Shown here piece after piece: positions 1 through 5,838 of a stretch of DNA of 7,725 nt. The stretch lies in NCBI GenBank assembly GCA_041624375.1, contig JBFJVD010000144.1, forward strand, positions 1 to 7,725, written 5' to 3'. Source of the stretch: JBFJVD01 sp041624375. Lineage in GTDB: Bacteria; Chloroflexota; Anaerolineae; Anaerolineales; E44-bin32. Within the stretch, counting starts at the first letter, position 1, and every line of letters starts with the position of its first letter. Below the pieces are notes generated by a model. That model worked only from the letters and a program-made list of their open reading frames with translations. It had not been told where the DNA came from and ran no database searches. The translations under genes were made by a program, and so were the position numbers.

Positions 1-180
1 CCCCTGGCCTTCGCCACGTCGCCTGCAGGGAGCCGTGCGCTCCCCAACCTTTCGGCCGTGGGCAGAGCCCTGGATCCTCCGGCGACCGCATCAAGGGTTC
101 CAGCGCCCAAGACCTAAAACCGGATTATAACCAACCCGTCCCGACCGCATCGTGATCGGGTGTTCCATCTCAGACATTCT
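1..180. other. Left-edge non-coding stretch with no assignable gene
   Basis: I cannot assign a gene here. Two small inverted repeats are visible: a 6-bp stem (28-33 with 39-44, GGGAGC/GCTCCC, 5-nt loop) and a 5-bp stem (140-144 with 156-160, CCCGA/TCGGG). On the minus strand the segment from about 114 to 61 can also form an imperfect longer hairpin (CTGGA pairing with TCCAG). A minus-strand frame from an ATG at 91-89 stays open to the window edge, but it is only about 30 codons and its predicted residues do not resemble a protein I know. The stretch may be the promoter and leader of a gene that begins to the left of the window. Confidence 0.4.
124..129 (-). promoter_or_regulatory. Possible -10 box of a leftward promoter
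   Basis: The minus strand reads TATAAT at 129-124, a perfect sigma-70 -10 hexamer in otherwise GC-rich DNA. It lies downstream of the terminator-like hairpins of the 681-residue binding-protein gene and points off the left edge. No convincing -35 hexamer is found 15 to 19 bp upstream. A CCCGA/TCGGG dyad (140-160) covers the place where a -35 would sit, which might mean an activator or repressor site. A chance match is possible. Confidence 0.3.
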
Positions 181-240
181 AAAAGCACCGCCTGAGGCGA
201 TGCGACAGGAGCGGGCGGAGGGGATTCCCCGCCCGCTCCT
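181..240 (-). terminator. Tandem hairpins forming a likely intrinsic terminator of the 681-aa binding-protein gene
   Basis: Reading the minus strand after the stop codon at 290, the first hairpin pairs 240-231 with 216-207 (AGGAGCGGGC/GCCCGCTCCT, 10 bp, extendable inward with a bulged base). It is followed by a second, compact hairpin, 202-196 with 192-186 (CATCGCC, loop TCA, GGCGGTG, 7 bp including one G-T pair). A short tail CTTTTAGAAT follows directly. The second stem with its TTTT tail has the form of an intrinsic terminator, though the T-run is short. The pair suggests the binding-protein mRNA ends here. Confidence 0.65.
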
Positions 241-289
241 GCTTGGCATCACTCAGTGAGCCATGTGGAAGCTCAAGCGACTGCTGGAG

Positions 290-2335
290 CTACTTGCTCA
301 GCACCTGAGCGTCCACCTCGAAGCCTACCGTGCCCTCAAATCCGCCGAGGACATCGGTGTACGGGAGCTGGACGTTGTTGCGGATCAGGTCGATCGACTG
401 GCGGACGAAGAGCGGGATGTAGGGCCGCTGTTCAGCCAGGATCGTCTGAAGCTCGAACGCCTTCTCCTGGGCTCGAGTGATGTCGGTCTCCGCCAGGAAC
501 TCGTCGGCCGCAGCATCGAACTCCGCATTGTTCAGGCCGGGCGTGTTGAAGTTCCCCGACACTGCGGTGTCGTTGCGGCTGTGGAAGAAGTCGACCATGT
601 AGTCCGGGTAGATCGTAAGGCTCCACCCGAGGATGTACAGATCGAAGTTGGCTTCCACGAAGACCGGCGTGAGGATCGTGTTGAAGCCCGTCAGCTCTGA
701 GGTCACCGGCACACCCAGCTCACGCATCCACTCCGAGATCCACTGGTTGAAGGTGGCGCGCTGTGGGTCGTAGGCCGGTCCAGGGCCGAGGATCGTGAGG
801 TCAGGAACGAGCGTGCCGTCGGGCATGCGCATACCCTGGCCGGGATCCACGTCCTGTCGGTCCTCGTTCCAGGCCGGCTCCGTGCTCCAGGTCCAACCGG
901 CATCCTTGAGCAGCGTAACGGCGGCGTTGATGCGCTCTTCGCGGCTCAGGCCGACGTACGGCGTCTCAATGGAGTCGTTGTACCAGAAAGCATTGCCGGG
1001 CGGGACGATCGAGTAGGTCGGGATGACCGTGCCCTGCAGGATCGTGTTGGCGACGAATTCCTTGTCGATCAGGATGTCGACCGCCTGACGGAATTCAAAC
1101 ATGGACATCGGCGCCTTGCGCATGTTGAAGGCAAGGTAGAACAGGCCGTTGTCCGGGTTGGTGTAGCTGACCACGCCCTCACCGCGCTCCGCCTGCTCGC
1201 GCAGACCGCGGGCCAGGCTCAGCGGGTTGATCACGTAGTCGACTTCGCCGTTGGCCAGCGCCAGGAAGGCGGCGTCCTGCGAGCCGTAGATCGACATCAC
1301 GACGTTCGGGCTGTAGGGGCCGGTGACGAAGTTCAGGATCTCTTCACCGGAGGCGTCGCCGTAGAGCTCGAGGCGGGTGCCGTTCGGGTGCTCGAGCACC
1401 CAGGTGCCGTCATCGTATTCGATGACGCGGGAGCCGGTGAAGTAGTAGTTGGCGTTCTGTTCCTTCTGGACGAAGGCGCCGGGCTCGAGCTGGTTCAGCA
1501 CGTAGCCACCATAGTACGGCGCGCCAGCGGCGTCAGCCTCGTACAGGGTCTTGCGAGCGTTCTCGAAGGCCTCGTTGTACGTGTCGCAGGCTGCCTGATC
1601 GGCTTCGCCAAGGTCTTCGGCGGCGCAGTCCACACCTTCAGGCGCCGAAACGCCGTCGACGAAGGAGCGGGCCTCACCCACCAGACCCGCCCAGTAGTGC
1701 TCGGGCAGGATCGCGCCCTGGGCCGCGCCGAACTGCCACTGCGCCAGGCCGGGGATGTCGTTGAAGTAGAACTTCACGGTGAACTCGTCCACGGCCTCGA
1801 CGCGATCAATGATCTCCGGTCGGCAGGAGTTCGGCCAGTTGGAGGTCAGCTGCAGATCAAGGCAGGCCGCGAAGGTGAAGACTACGTCATCCGACGTGAT
1901 GGGCTCGCCGTCGCTCCACATGGCGTCCTGCACCATCGGAACGGTGATCGTGTAGAAGTCGCCTTCCTGCACCGGTTCCTGCGGCAGGTCTGTCGCCAGG
2001 GAGGGGACGAAGTCGAACCGCTGGTCGGAGAGCGTGTACAGGCTCGCCGCGCCACCGGCCAGAGCGTACTGCGTCCACACCGAGCTGCCCGGGCCAAGGT
2101 AGTTCCAGTAGTTAGTCGTCAGTGGGTCTTCGAAGATGCCAATGCGGTAGGTTTCACAGCACTCACCTTCGGCCGGCTGCTGGGGCTGTTCTGGCGGAGG
2201 TGCCTCACCCGGCACCTCGACGACCTGCGTGACAACGACCGTCTCGACAATCGTCTCAGGCGCGCAGGCGGCCAGCACCAGGCTGGCAGCCACCAGCAGT
2301 CCAAAGATAAAGACCCATTTCCTCGACGTGCTCAT
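290..2335 (-). CDS. ABC transporter solute-binding lipoprotein, family 5 (oligopeptide/dipeptide type)
   Basis: This 681-residue protein is an extracytoplasmic solute-binding component of an ABC importer of the OppA/DppA type (SBP_bac_5 family). Residues 1-24 form a lipoprotein signal peptide with lipobox LAAC, so Cys24 would be the lipid-anchored first residue. Residues 25 to about 60 are a flexible Val/Thr/Glu then Pro/Gln linker, ETIVETVVVTQVVEVP, in a style common in Chloroflexota. The family-5 signature is visible at about 138-155 (AMWSDGEPITSDDVVFTF). The later half has the usual hinge and C-terminal lobe features, ending with PYIPLFVRQ-type sequence shortly before the stop. It is longer than many family-5 proteins (about 500-600 residues). 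The ATG start is preceded by a strong GGAGGAG site 10 nt upstream. It appears monocistronic, with its own promoter upstream and a terminator after it. The substrate cannot be read from the sequence; peptides are the usual ligand, but sugars, nickel and others are known in the family. Confidence 0.93.
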   Translation of the reverse strand: MSTSRKWVFIFGLLVAASLVLAACAPETIVETVVVTQVVEVPGEAPPPEQPQQPAEGECCETYRIGIFEDPLTTNYWNYLGPGSSVWTQYALAGGAASLYTLSDQRFDFVPSLATDLPQEPVQEGDFYTITVPMVQDAMWSDGEPITSDDVVFTFAACLDLQLTSNWPNSCRPEIIDRVEAVDEFTVKFYFNDIPGLAQWQFGAAQGAILPEHYWAGLVGEARSFVDGVSAPEGVDCAAEDLGEADQAACDTYNEAFENARKTLYEADAAGAPYYGGYVLNQLEPGAFVQKEQNANYYFTGSRVIEYDDGTWVLEHPNGTRLELYGDASGEEILNFVTGPYSPNVVMSIYGSQDAAFLALANGEVDYVINPLSLARGLREQAERGEGVVSYTNPDNGLFYLAFNMRKAPMSMFEFRQAVDILIDKEFVANTILQGTVIPTYSIVPPGNAFWYNDSIETPYVGLSREERINAAVTLLKDAGWTWSTEPAWNEDRQDVDPGQGMRMPDGTLVPDLTILGPGPAYDPQRATFNQWISEWMRELGVPVTSELTGFNTILTPVFVEANFDLYILGWSLTIYPDYMVDFFHSRNDTAVSGNFNTPGLNNAEFDAAADEFLAETDITRAQEKAFELQTILAEQRPYIPLFVRQSIDLIRNNVQLPYTDVLGGFEGTVGFEVDAQVLSK

Positions 2336-2606
2336 ATGTGTCTATCTCCTCCAAGAAAGATCTCGAATCTCGGGCGAAAAGAACCTTCTCTTCTTCTATG
2401 GATCCTCCCACGCACCTCCCTTCGGCTCTTCACTCTCGTTGACGTTGCAAGTCCTGGTACGTGCCTTCCAGCGGCACGCTGCATGATCACGAATGCGGTG
2501 CTCTCAACTGCCGGGGGGTCAGACCACCGTGTCTCCAACCGCCTCGAAACCAATTTCCAGCGGAGACGACCAATGAGATGAGGCCGTACGGTGATCGCAC
2601 ATGCGG
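2336..2606 (-). other. Long 5' untranslated leader of the 681-aa binding-protein gene
   Basis: From the predicted transcription start near 2606 to the ATG there are about 270 nt without a convincing gene. It contains a perfect 6-bp hairpin with a 7-nt loop (2460-2465 with 2473-2478, CGTGCC/GGCACG), a purine-rich segment before the start, and the Shine-Dalgarno GGAGGAG at 2352-2346. A 73-codon minus-strand frame starting at a TTG (2553) ends in a TGA that overlaps the gene's ATG as ATGA, but it looks non-coding, with runs of AGA codons and no domain. No riboswitch class is recognisable by eye. The length leaves room for post-transcriptional control; this is inferred from the promoter position. 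Confidence 0.5.
2346..2352 (-). promoter_or_regulatory. Shine-Dalgarno GGAGGAG of the 681-aa binding-protein gene
   Basis: The minus strand reads GGAGGAG, 10 nt before the ATG at 2335-2333. It supports that start codon, which also gives a proper lipoprotein signal peptide. Confidence 0.8.
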
Positions 2607-2609
2607 CCT
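2581..2609. promoter_or_regulatory. Inverted repeat at the predicted transcription start (candidate operator)
   Basis: The arms AGGCCG (2581-2586) and CGGCCT (2604-2609) are perfectly complementary, with further symmetric matches and an inner GTG/CAC pair (GTGATCGCAC, 2591-2600). The dyad begins three bases downstream of the -10 box and covers the predicted start site. Because the transcript would begin inside one arm, an RNA hairpin would be incomplete, so a DNA-binding site for a repressor is the more natural reading. No regulator is identified. Confidence 0.5.
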
Positions 2610-2612
2610 ATT

Positions 2613-2640
2613 ATTATATCGAGAAACCCCCGACCGTCAA
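2613..2640 (-). promoter_or_regulatory. Strong sigma-70-type promoter of the 681-aa binding-protein gene
   Basis: On the minus strand the -35 hexamer TTGACG (2640-2635) and the -10 hexamer TATAAT (2618-2613) are 16 bp apart. One mismatch to the -35 consensus and none to the -10 make this the best promoter in the window. Transcription would begin near 2606 and run through a leader of about 270 nt into the binding-protein gene. The match to housekeeping consensus argues that this gene does not depend on the neighbouring ECF sigma factor for this promoter. Confidence 0.75.
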
Positions 2641-2703
2641 TGAATTGTCCCTGCTGTCACGATCGCACGGCCGGCACAGCTCCGTGCCATCGATAAAGCT
2701 GAA
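2641..2703. other. Short gap with overlapping small hairpins upstream of the promoter
   Basis: Between the stop of the 87-residue gene and the -35 box there are two mutually exclusive stems: GGCAC/GTGCC (2673-2677 with 2684-2688) and GCACGG/CCGTGC (2665-2670 with 2682-2687). Neither has a T-run, so this is not a clear terminator and read-through from the sigma operon is possible. The octamer GATCGCAC at 2661-2668 repeats at 2593-2600 on the other side of the promoter. Confidence 0.4.
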
Positions 2704-2967
2704 TTAATAGGTACGAAGCGCCAGGGCCACCGGGTAGCTCGACGATGTGCGCGCGAGCAGTCCCGACAACTCGCCCTGTGGCCGTTCTACCCCCCAACGC
2801 GGGGGCGCACTCAGTGGGTCGATCCCCCACCGAACCCGCGCGGAGACAGCAAGCAGCAAGCGCGAGCGAGCGGCTGCCGGCGGGCGGACCCGCGCCAGCG
2901 CGTTCTTCAAAGCCCGTGCCAGCATGGCGTCGAGTGGATCGAACCCGGGTTCGTCAGGTGTATTCAT
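2704..2967 (-). CDS. Small protein encoded with the ECF sigma factor, function unknown
   Basis: I do not recognise this 87-residue protein. Its ATG lies 14 bp inside the 3' end of the sigma-factor gene, and a GAGGTG ribosome site (2977-2972) is placed 4 nt before it, so the two are almost certainly co-translated. The N-terminal half is an Ala/Leu/Arg-rich predicted helix (about residues 11-45, containing LARALKNALARVRPP). The second half has two similar short segments, RWGIDP (46-51) and RWGVERP (57-63), and ends LALRTY. There is no signal peptide, no transmembrane segment, no cysteine, and so no zinc-finger anti-sigma motif. Its position is where an anti-sigma factor is expected, so it may be a small cytosolic sigma regulator or the remnant of a longer one. 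That role is inference from position only. Confidence 0.7.
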   Translation of the reverse strand: MNTPDEPGFDPLDAMLARALKNALARVRPPAAARSRLLLAVSARVRWGIDPLSAPPRWGVERPQGELSGLLARTSSSYPVALALRTY

Positions 2968-3547
2968 ACCGCACCTCGGACGCCAGATCCGACTGCATCC
3001 CCAGCCTCTTTCTCAGCGAGCGACGGGCATAATGGAGCCTGGACTTGACGGTTCCGGCCGGAATTTCAAGGATCTGCGAAATCTCCTGGAGCGACAAATC
3101 GTTGACATAATACAAAACAACAACCACCCGCTGGCTGAGGGGCAGGGCGGCGATCGCGGCGCGCACCCTGGTCACCTGCTCATCCCGCTCCAGCATTTGA
3201 TGCGGCGACGGCCGGCGCTCCCGCAGGATCCATTCGCGCATTTCAGCCAGATAGCGGCGCCAGCGGTTGCGGCGCTTGAGCCAGGTGTACGCCAGGTTCG
3301 TCGTCACCCGATAGAGCCAGGGCTCAAGCGGGCGTTCAGGGTCAACTCGATGCGAGAATCGATGCAAGCGTAGGAAGACATCCTGCAGCAAATCTGCCGC
3401 CGCCTCGGCGTCACTGGTGACCGCAAGCGCGGTGCGATAGACCCTACGATGGTGACGATCGTAGAGCGTGCCGAGCGCCTCCAAATCGCCGCCCTGAAGG
3501 CGTGTCAGCAGGTCCCGGTCCCGCGGTTGCTCCACTAATTCGGCCAA
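2954..3547 (-). CDS. RNA polymerase sigma factor, ECF subfamily
   Basis: The protein of 197 residues has the two-domain layout of extracytoplasmic-function sigma factors. Region 2 spans about residues 25-92 and includes the core-binding and -10-recognition helices (DLLQDVFLRLHR at 52-63, then PWLYRVTTNLAYTWLKRRNR). Region 4 spans about 128-182 and carries the -35-binding helix-turn-helix (LSLQEISQILEIPAGTVKSR). A linker rich in charged residues joins them. The length is normal and there is no extra C-terminal domain. The start is taken as TTG at 3547 with a weak AGG site 6 nt upstream; a GTG at 3535 is an alternative and would remove only four residues, outside any domain. It has its own housekeeping-type promoter and is followed, overlapping, by an 87-residue gene of unknown function. 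The stimulus and regulon are not evident; autoregulation is common in the family but is not shown by this promoter. Confidence 0.93.
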   Translation of the reverse strand: MAELVEQPRDRDLLTRLQGGDLEALGTLYDRHHRRVYRTALAVTSDAEAAADLLQDVFLRLHRFSHRVDPERPLEPWLYRVTTNLAYTWLKRRNRWRRYLAEMREWILRERRPSPHQMLERDEQVTRVRAAIAALPLSQRVVVVLYYVNDLSLQEISQILEIPAGTVKSRLHYARRSLRKRLGMQSDLASEVRYEYT

Positions 3548-3555
3548 AGGCTGCC

Positions 3556-3565
3556 TAGGATCCTA
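3556..3565. repeat. Perfect 10-bp palindrome in the sigma-factor leader
   Basis: TAGGATCCTA is fully palindromic and lies between the predicted transcription start (about 3597) and the TTG start codon at 3547. Its inner part overlaps the only ribosome-site candidate region. It may be a small operator or chance. Confidence 0.3.
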
Positions 3566-3603
3566 TTCAATCTTAATTACTGCGCGCTGCTGCCGTCGGT
3601 TCG

Positions 3604-3632
3604 ATCATAACGAAAATGGGCGCTTTCCTCAA
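3604..3632 (-). promoter_or_regulatory. Sigma-70-type promoter of the ECF sigma gene
   Basis: The minus strand has TTGAGG (3632-3627) and TATGAT (3609-3604) with the optimal 17-bp spacer. Transcription would start near 3597, giving a leader of about 50 nt before the sigma gene. The -35 box begins 31 bp after the stop of the upstream binding-protein gene. The form is that of a housekeeping promoter, not a typical ECF promoter with an AAC-type -35. Confidence 0.65.
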
Positions 3633-3662
3633 TCCCACGCACCAGGCCGGCTGGCATGGCGC

Positions 3663-5564
3663 CTACGGGCAAACTGCCGCCTGCTCCAGCGCCTCGACGT
3701 TCCAGAGCACGGTCTCCGCAGAAGGATCGATCTCAATTCCGCACAGGTTCGTCCGGTGCACAACCAGCCGGGGCCAGACATAGAGCGGGATCGCCGGATC
3801 AGAGGCGGCGAAGAGCACCTGTGTCTCCCCGGCTGCGCGTTCATAGGCCCCATCGCCCAGCGAGCCCAGCAGGACCGTCCGGCAAGCCGTATCGTAGGGC
3901 GCGCTGCTGAGCCCCGACGCGTTGATCCCCAGCGGGTTCGTCTCGGAAGGGATCTCCCATCCGGCGAACATCTCACAGGGCGGGCTCACAAACACCGGCC
4001 AGGACCAGAGCACCGTCTGGTATGTTCGACCGAACACGGGACCCTGGGGCCAGGCGGCGTAGAGCACATCGGGCGGCAGGGTGTCCAGCTCCAGCTCGGC
4101 GCCGCAAGCGGCGAAATCTGATTGGAGCTGCTCGGCGATCGCGCGCCGGAAACCGGAGTCCGTCGCCGCAAGCGTGAAGACTAGCGGGGTCCCGGCGCTG
4201 ACCCTTCCGCTGCCATCGGCCACGCGCGGGGTTTCGGGATCCTGGTCGGCATCCAGCCAGCCCGCCTCGGTGAGCAGCCCCGCCCCCGCCGCAGGGTCGT
4301 AGGCCACAGCTTCAAGGTCGCTTGCGTACAAAGGGTGCTCGGGGGCCAGGAAGCTGTCGGTTGGCCCACCGAAGCCCGCCAGGATCTCGTCGACGATCCG
4401 AGGCCGATTGATGCAGGCCGCCAACCCTTGCCGGGTGCGAAGGTCGGCGAAGAGCGCGGCGCCGCCACCCACGGGCGAGAGGTTGAACTCAAGCCGCTCA
4501 ACGAGCGATCCCGGTGCCGCAGCAAATGCCAGCCGGCCGTTATCACGCAGGCTGACCAGGGTCTCAGCGGTCTCCGAGTCCAGGGTGAATTCATCCAGCA
4601 GGTCACACTCACCCGTCACCACCTGCTGGATAGCCGCCAGCGGATCATCCTCGATGAAGCGAAAGGTCAGCGTATCGAAGCCCGGAGTCCCGCTGCCGGC
4701 CAGAGTGTAGGTTGGGTTTGGGACCAGGCGGATCATGCGGCCGGATTCCCAGCGCTCGAGAATGTAGGGCCCCCAGCCGAGCGGCGCCCGATTCGCTTCC
4801 TCGTCGGTGAGCAATTCTTCGGCCGACTTGCCGCCGAGCCGGTGGGTGGGCAGCGGAGTCCAGAAATTGGCCCGCGCCTCGGGGTCCAGATAGCCGGGGA
4901 TGCCGATCCAGCGGACCGTGCGCTCGTCGATCGCTTCATAACCGATCGTGCGGTCGACCAGGTACTTGGTCGTCGGCGTCTCGCTGGCTGTGTCGAGGCG
5001 GAAGGAGAACACGGAGTCGGCCGCCGTGACGGGCGTCCCATCCGACCAGGTGACTCCTTCAACCAGCCGGAAGTCCGCTTCCAGACGATCGATCGTCGCC
5101 CCACCGCCGCGGTAGATCTGGACGCACTCGTCCGCTGTGCAGCCGGAAGGAAGGAAGGGCTTGTTGAAGGCGAAGGTCTCCGGCTGTAGCGTCTCCGGGT
5201 TGAAGTACACATCCCCGCTGGCCAGCTCCACGGGAACGATTCGAAGGTCGCCATCCGCCAGGCTGGGCAGCTTCTCAAGCAGCACCGGCTGGTAGTCGTA
5301 GCCCAGCAGGTCGAGCGGGCCGTCATACAGGGCGGCCAGCACCATATCCGCGGCGCGTCCCGTATCCGCATACAGGTACAGCGACGCCGGTTCCTCGAAT
5401 AGGCAGACGATCAACTCAGAAGGTGCCGGCGTGGTCGTCGCCGGCGCCACGACGTCGATAGCTCGCGTCGGCGTAGGGCCTAGCGTGAGCGGCACCTCGA
5501 CTTCCGGCGGCGCGCTGCAAGCCGTCAGCACGAACATGAACAGAAAGGTCAGTCGCCAGATCAT
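3663..5564 (-). CDS. ABC transporter solute-binding lipoprotein, family 5
   Basis: This is a second extracytoplasmic solute-binding protein of the OppA/DppA type, 633 residues from the chosen start. The start ATG at 5564 gives a compact lipoprotein signal peptide (MIWRLTFLFMFVLTAC) with lipobox LTAC and Cys16, and is preceded by a strong AAGGGGG site. In-frame ATGs at 5615 and 5597 would add 17 or 11 residues in front of the signal peptide and lack such support. A Pro/Thr-rich spacer (about 24-50) follows the Cys. The family signature is at about 172-188 (TWSDGTPVTAADSVFSF), and a GWGPYILERWESG segment marks the usual domain-1 element. Several cysteines, including GCTADEC (141-147) and a set in the last third, could form disulfides. 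It differs strongly from the other binding protein in the window, so it is not a recent duplicate. No permease or ATPase lies nearby, and the ligand is unknown. Confidence 0.92.
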   Translation of the reverse strand: MIWRLTFLFMFVLTACSAPPEVEVPLTLGPTPTRAIDVVAPATTTPAPSELIVCLFEEPASLYLYADTGRAADMVLAALYDGPLDLLGYDYQPVLLEKLPSLADGDLRIVPVELASGDVYFNPETLQPETFAFNKPFLPSGCTADECVQIYRGGGATIDRLEADFRLVEGVTWSDGTPVTAADSVFSFRLDTASETPTTKYLVDRTIGYEAIDERTVRWIGIPGYLDPEARANFWTPLPTHRLGGKSAEELLTDEEANRAPLGWGPYILERWESGRMIRLVPNPTYTLAGSGTPGFDTLTFRFIEDDPLAAIQQVVTGECDLLDEFTLDSETAETLVSLRDNGRLAFAAAPGSLVERLEFNLSPVGGGAALFADLRTRQGLAACINRPRIVDEILAGFGGPTDSFLAPEHPLYASDLEAVAYDPAAGAGLLTEAGWLDADQDPETPRVADGSGRVSAGTPLVFTLAATDSGFRRAIAEQLQSDFAACGAELELDTLPPDVLYAAWPQGPVFGRTYQTVLWSWPVFVSPPCEMFAGWEIPSETNPLGINASGLSSAPYDTACRTVLLGSLGDGAYERAAGETQVLFAASDPAIPLYVWPRLVVHRTNLCGIEIDPSAETVLWNVEALEQAAVCP

Positions 5565-5570
5565 ATGGTT

Positions 5571-5577
5571 CCCCCTT
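5571..5577 (-). promoter_or_regulatory. Ribosome-binding site that decides the start of the 633-aa binding protein
   Basis: The minus strand reads AAGGGGG, 6 nt before the ATG at 5564-5562. It selects this ATG over two in-frame upstream ATGs (5615, 5597) and agrees with the lipoprotein signal peptide that begins there. Confidence 0.8.
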
Positions 5578-5709
5578 AGAATCGCTCGAATCGGCATGAA
5601 AAGCGCTCCGCGCACTGCGCACCGCCGCCGAGGCGCACGCTCAAACGGCGGGGCGCGAATTCTACTCCTGATCCTTAGTCTGAGGGGGGGTTGCGCCTGA
5701 TGGCCGCAA

Positions 5710-5741
5710 GAGGCCGCTGCTCGAGCGGCTGAATCGGCCTC
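5710..5741. repeat. Competing GC-rich inverted repeats downstream of trmD
   Basis: GAGGCCG (5710-5716) pairs with CGGCCTC (5735-5741), 7 bp. Alternatively GCCGCT (5713-5718) pairs with AGCGGC (5724-5729), 6 bp with a 5-nt loop. The two structures share bases and cannot form together. No T-run follows on either strand, so a simple intrinsic terminator is not supported. Confidence 0.4.
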
Positions 5742-5766
5742 GTCCGTCGCTGGATATGCCCGGATA

Positions 5767-5800
5767 CAACGTCAGGCCCACCGCGATCGACCTGACGTTG
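5767..5800. repeat. Perfect 10-bp inverted repeat downstream of trmD
   Basis: CAACGTCAGG (5767-5776) and CCTGACGTTG (5791-5800) are exact reverse complements separated by 14 bp. On the minus strand the stem begins 38 nt after the trmD stop. It could be the 3' hairpin of the trmD transcript, but no T-run follows. The centre-to-centre spacing of 24 bp, about two helical turns plus, would also suit a DNA-binding protein site upstream of the binding-protein gene. Confidence 0.55.
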
Positions 5801-5838
5801 AGCGCACCCGCAGTTTACTCCCGAATGTGCCCACACGC

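Larger units (their letters stand above)
5565..5838. other. Intergenic region between trmD and the 633-aa binding-protein gene
   Basis: These 274 bp contain no supported gene. From the trmD side there is a perfect 10-bp inverted repeat (5767-5800), then nested or competing GC-rich repeats (5710-5741), a run of seven G on the plus strand (5684-5690), a lone minus-strand TAGAAT at 5664-5659 as a weak -10 candidate without a good -35, and a GC-rich segment with repeated GCGC near 5604-5620 ending in TTTT on the minus strand. The promoter of the binding-protein gene is probably here but cannot be fixed. Confidence 0.5.

Noticed and set aside
1..123. SRP RNA, RNase P RNA, tmRNA or tRNA at the left edge
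   Set aside because: I compared by eye with the conserved core motifs of these RNAs (for example the GGAAG and AGCAG elements of SRP RNA and the tRNA T-loop GTTCGA) and none is present.
2332..2553. Minus-strand 73-codon frame in the leader ending ATGA with the binding-protein start
   Set aside because: The overlap looks like translational coupling, but the start is TTG with little ribosome-site support, the residues are Arg-rich with several AGA codons unlike the neighbours, and the strong GGAGGAG serving the main gene lies inside it. Not supported as a gene without conservation.
1388..2581. Plus-strand open frame of 397 codons across the 681-aa binding-protein gene and its leader
   Set aside because: It lies antisense to a clear family-5 binding protein, gives an Arg/Val/Gly-rich translation with no domain, and crosses the strong promoter of the opposite strand. 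It is a GC-driven shadow.
2790..2805. CCCCC/GGGGG hairpin as a terminator
   Set aside because: It lies inside the 87-aa coding region and no T-run follows on either strand.
3642..3654. CCAG/CTGG hairpin after the 633-aa binding-protein gene as a terminator
   Set aside because: Only four base pairs around a GCCGG loop and no T-run; too weak to call.
4335..5189. Plus-strand open frame of 284 codons opposite the 633-aa binding-protein gene
   Set aside because: Antisense to a well-supported gene, no recognisable motif, and typical of third-position GC shadow frames.
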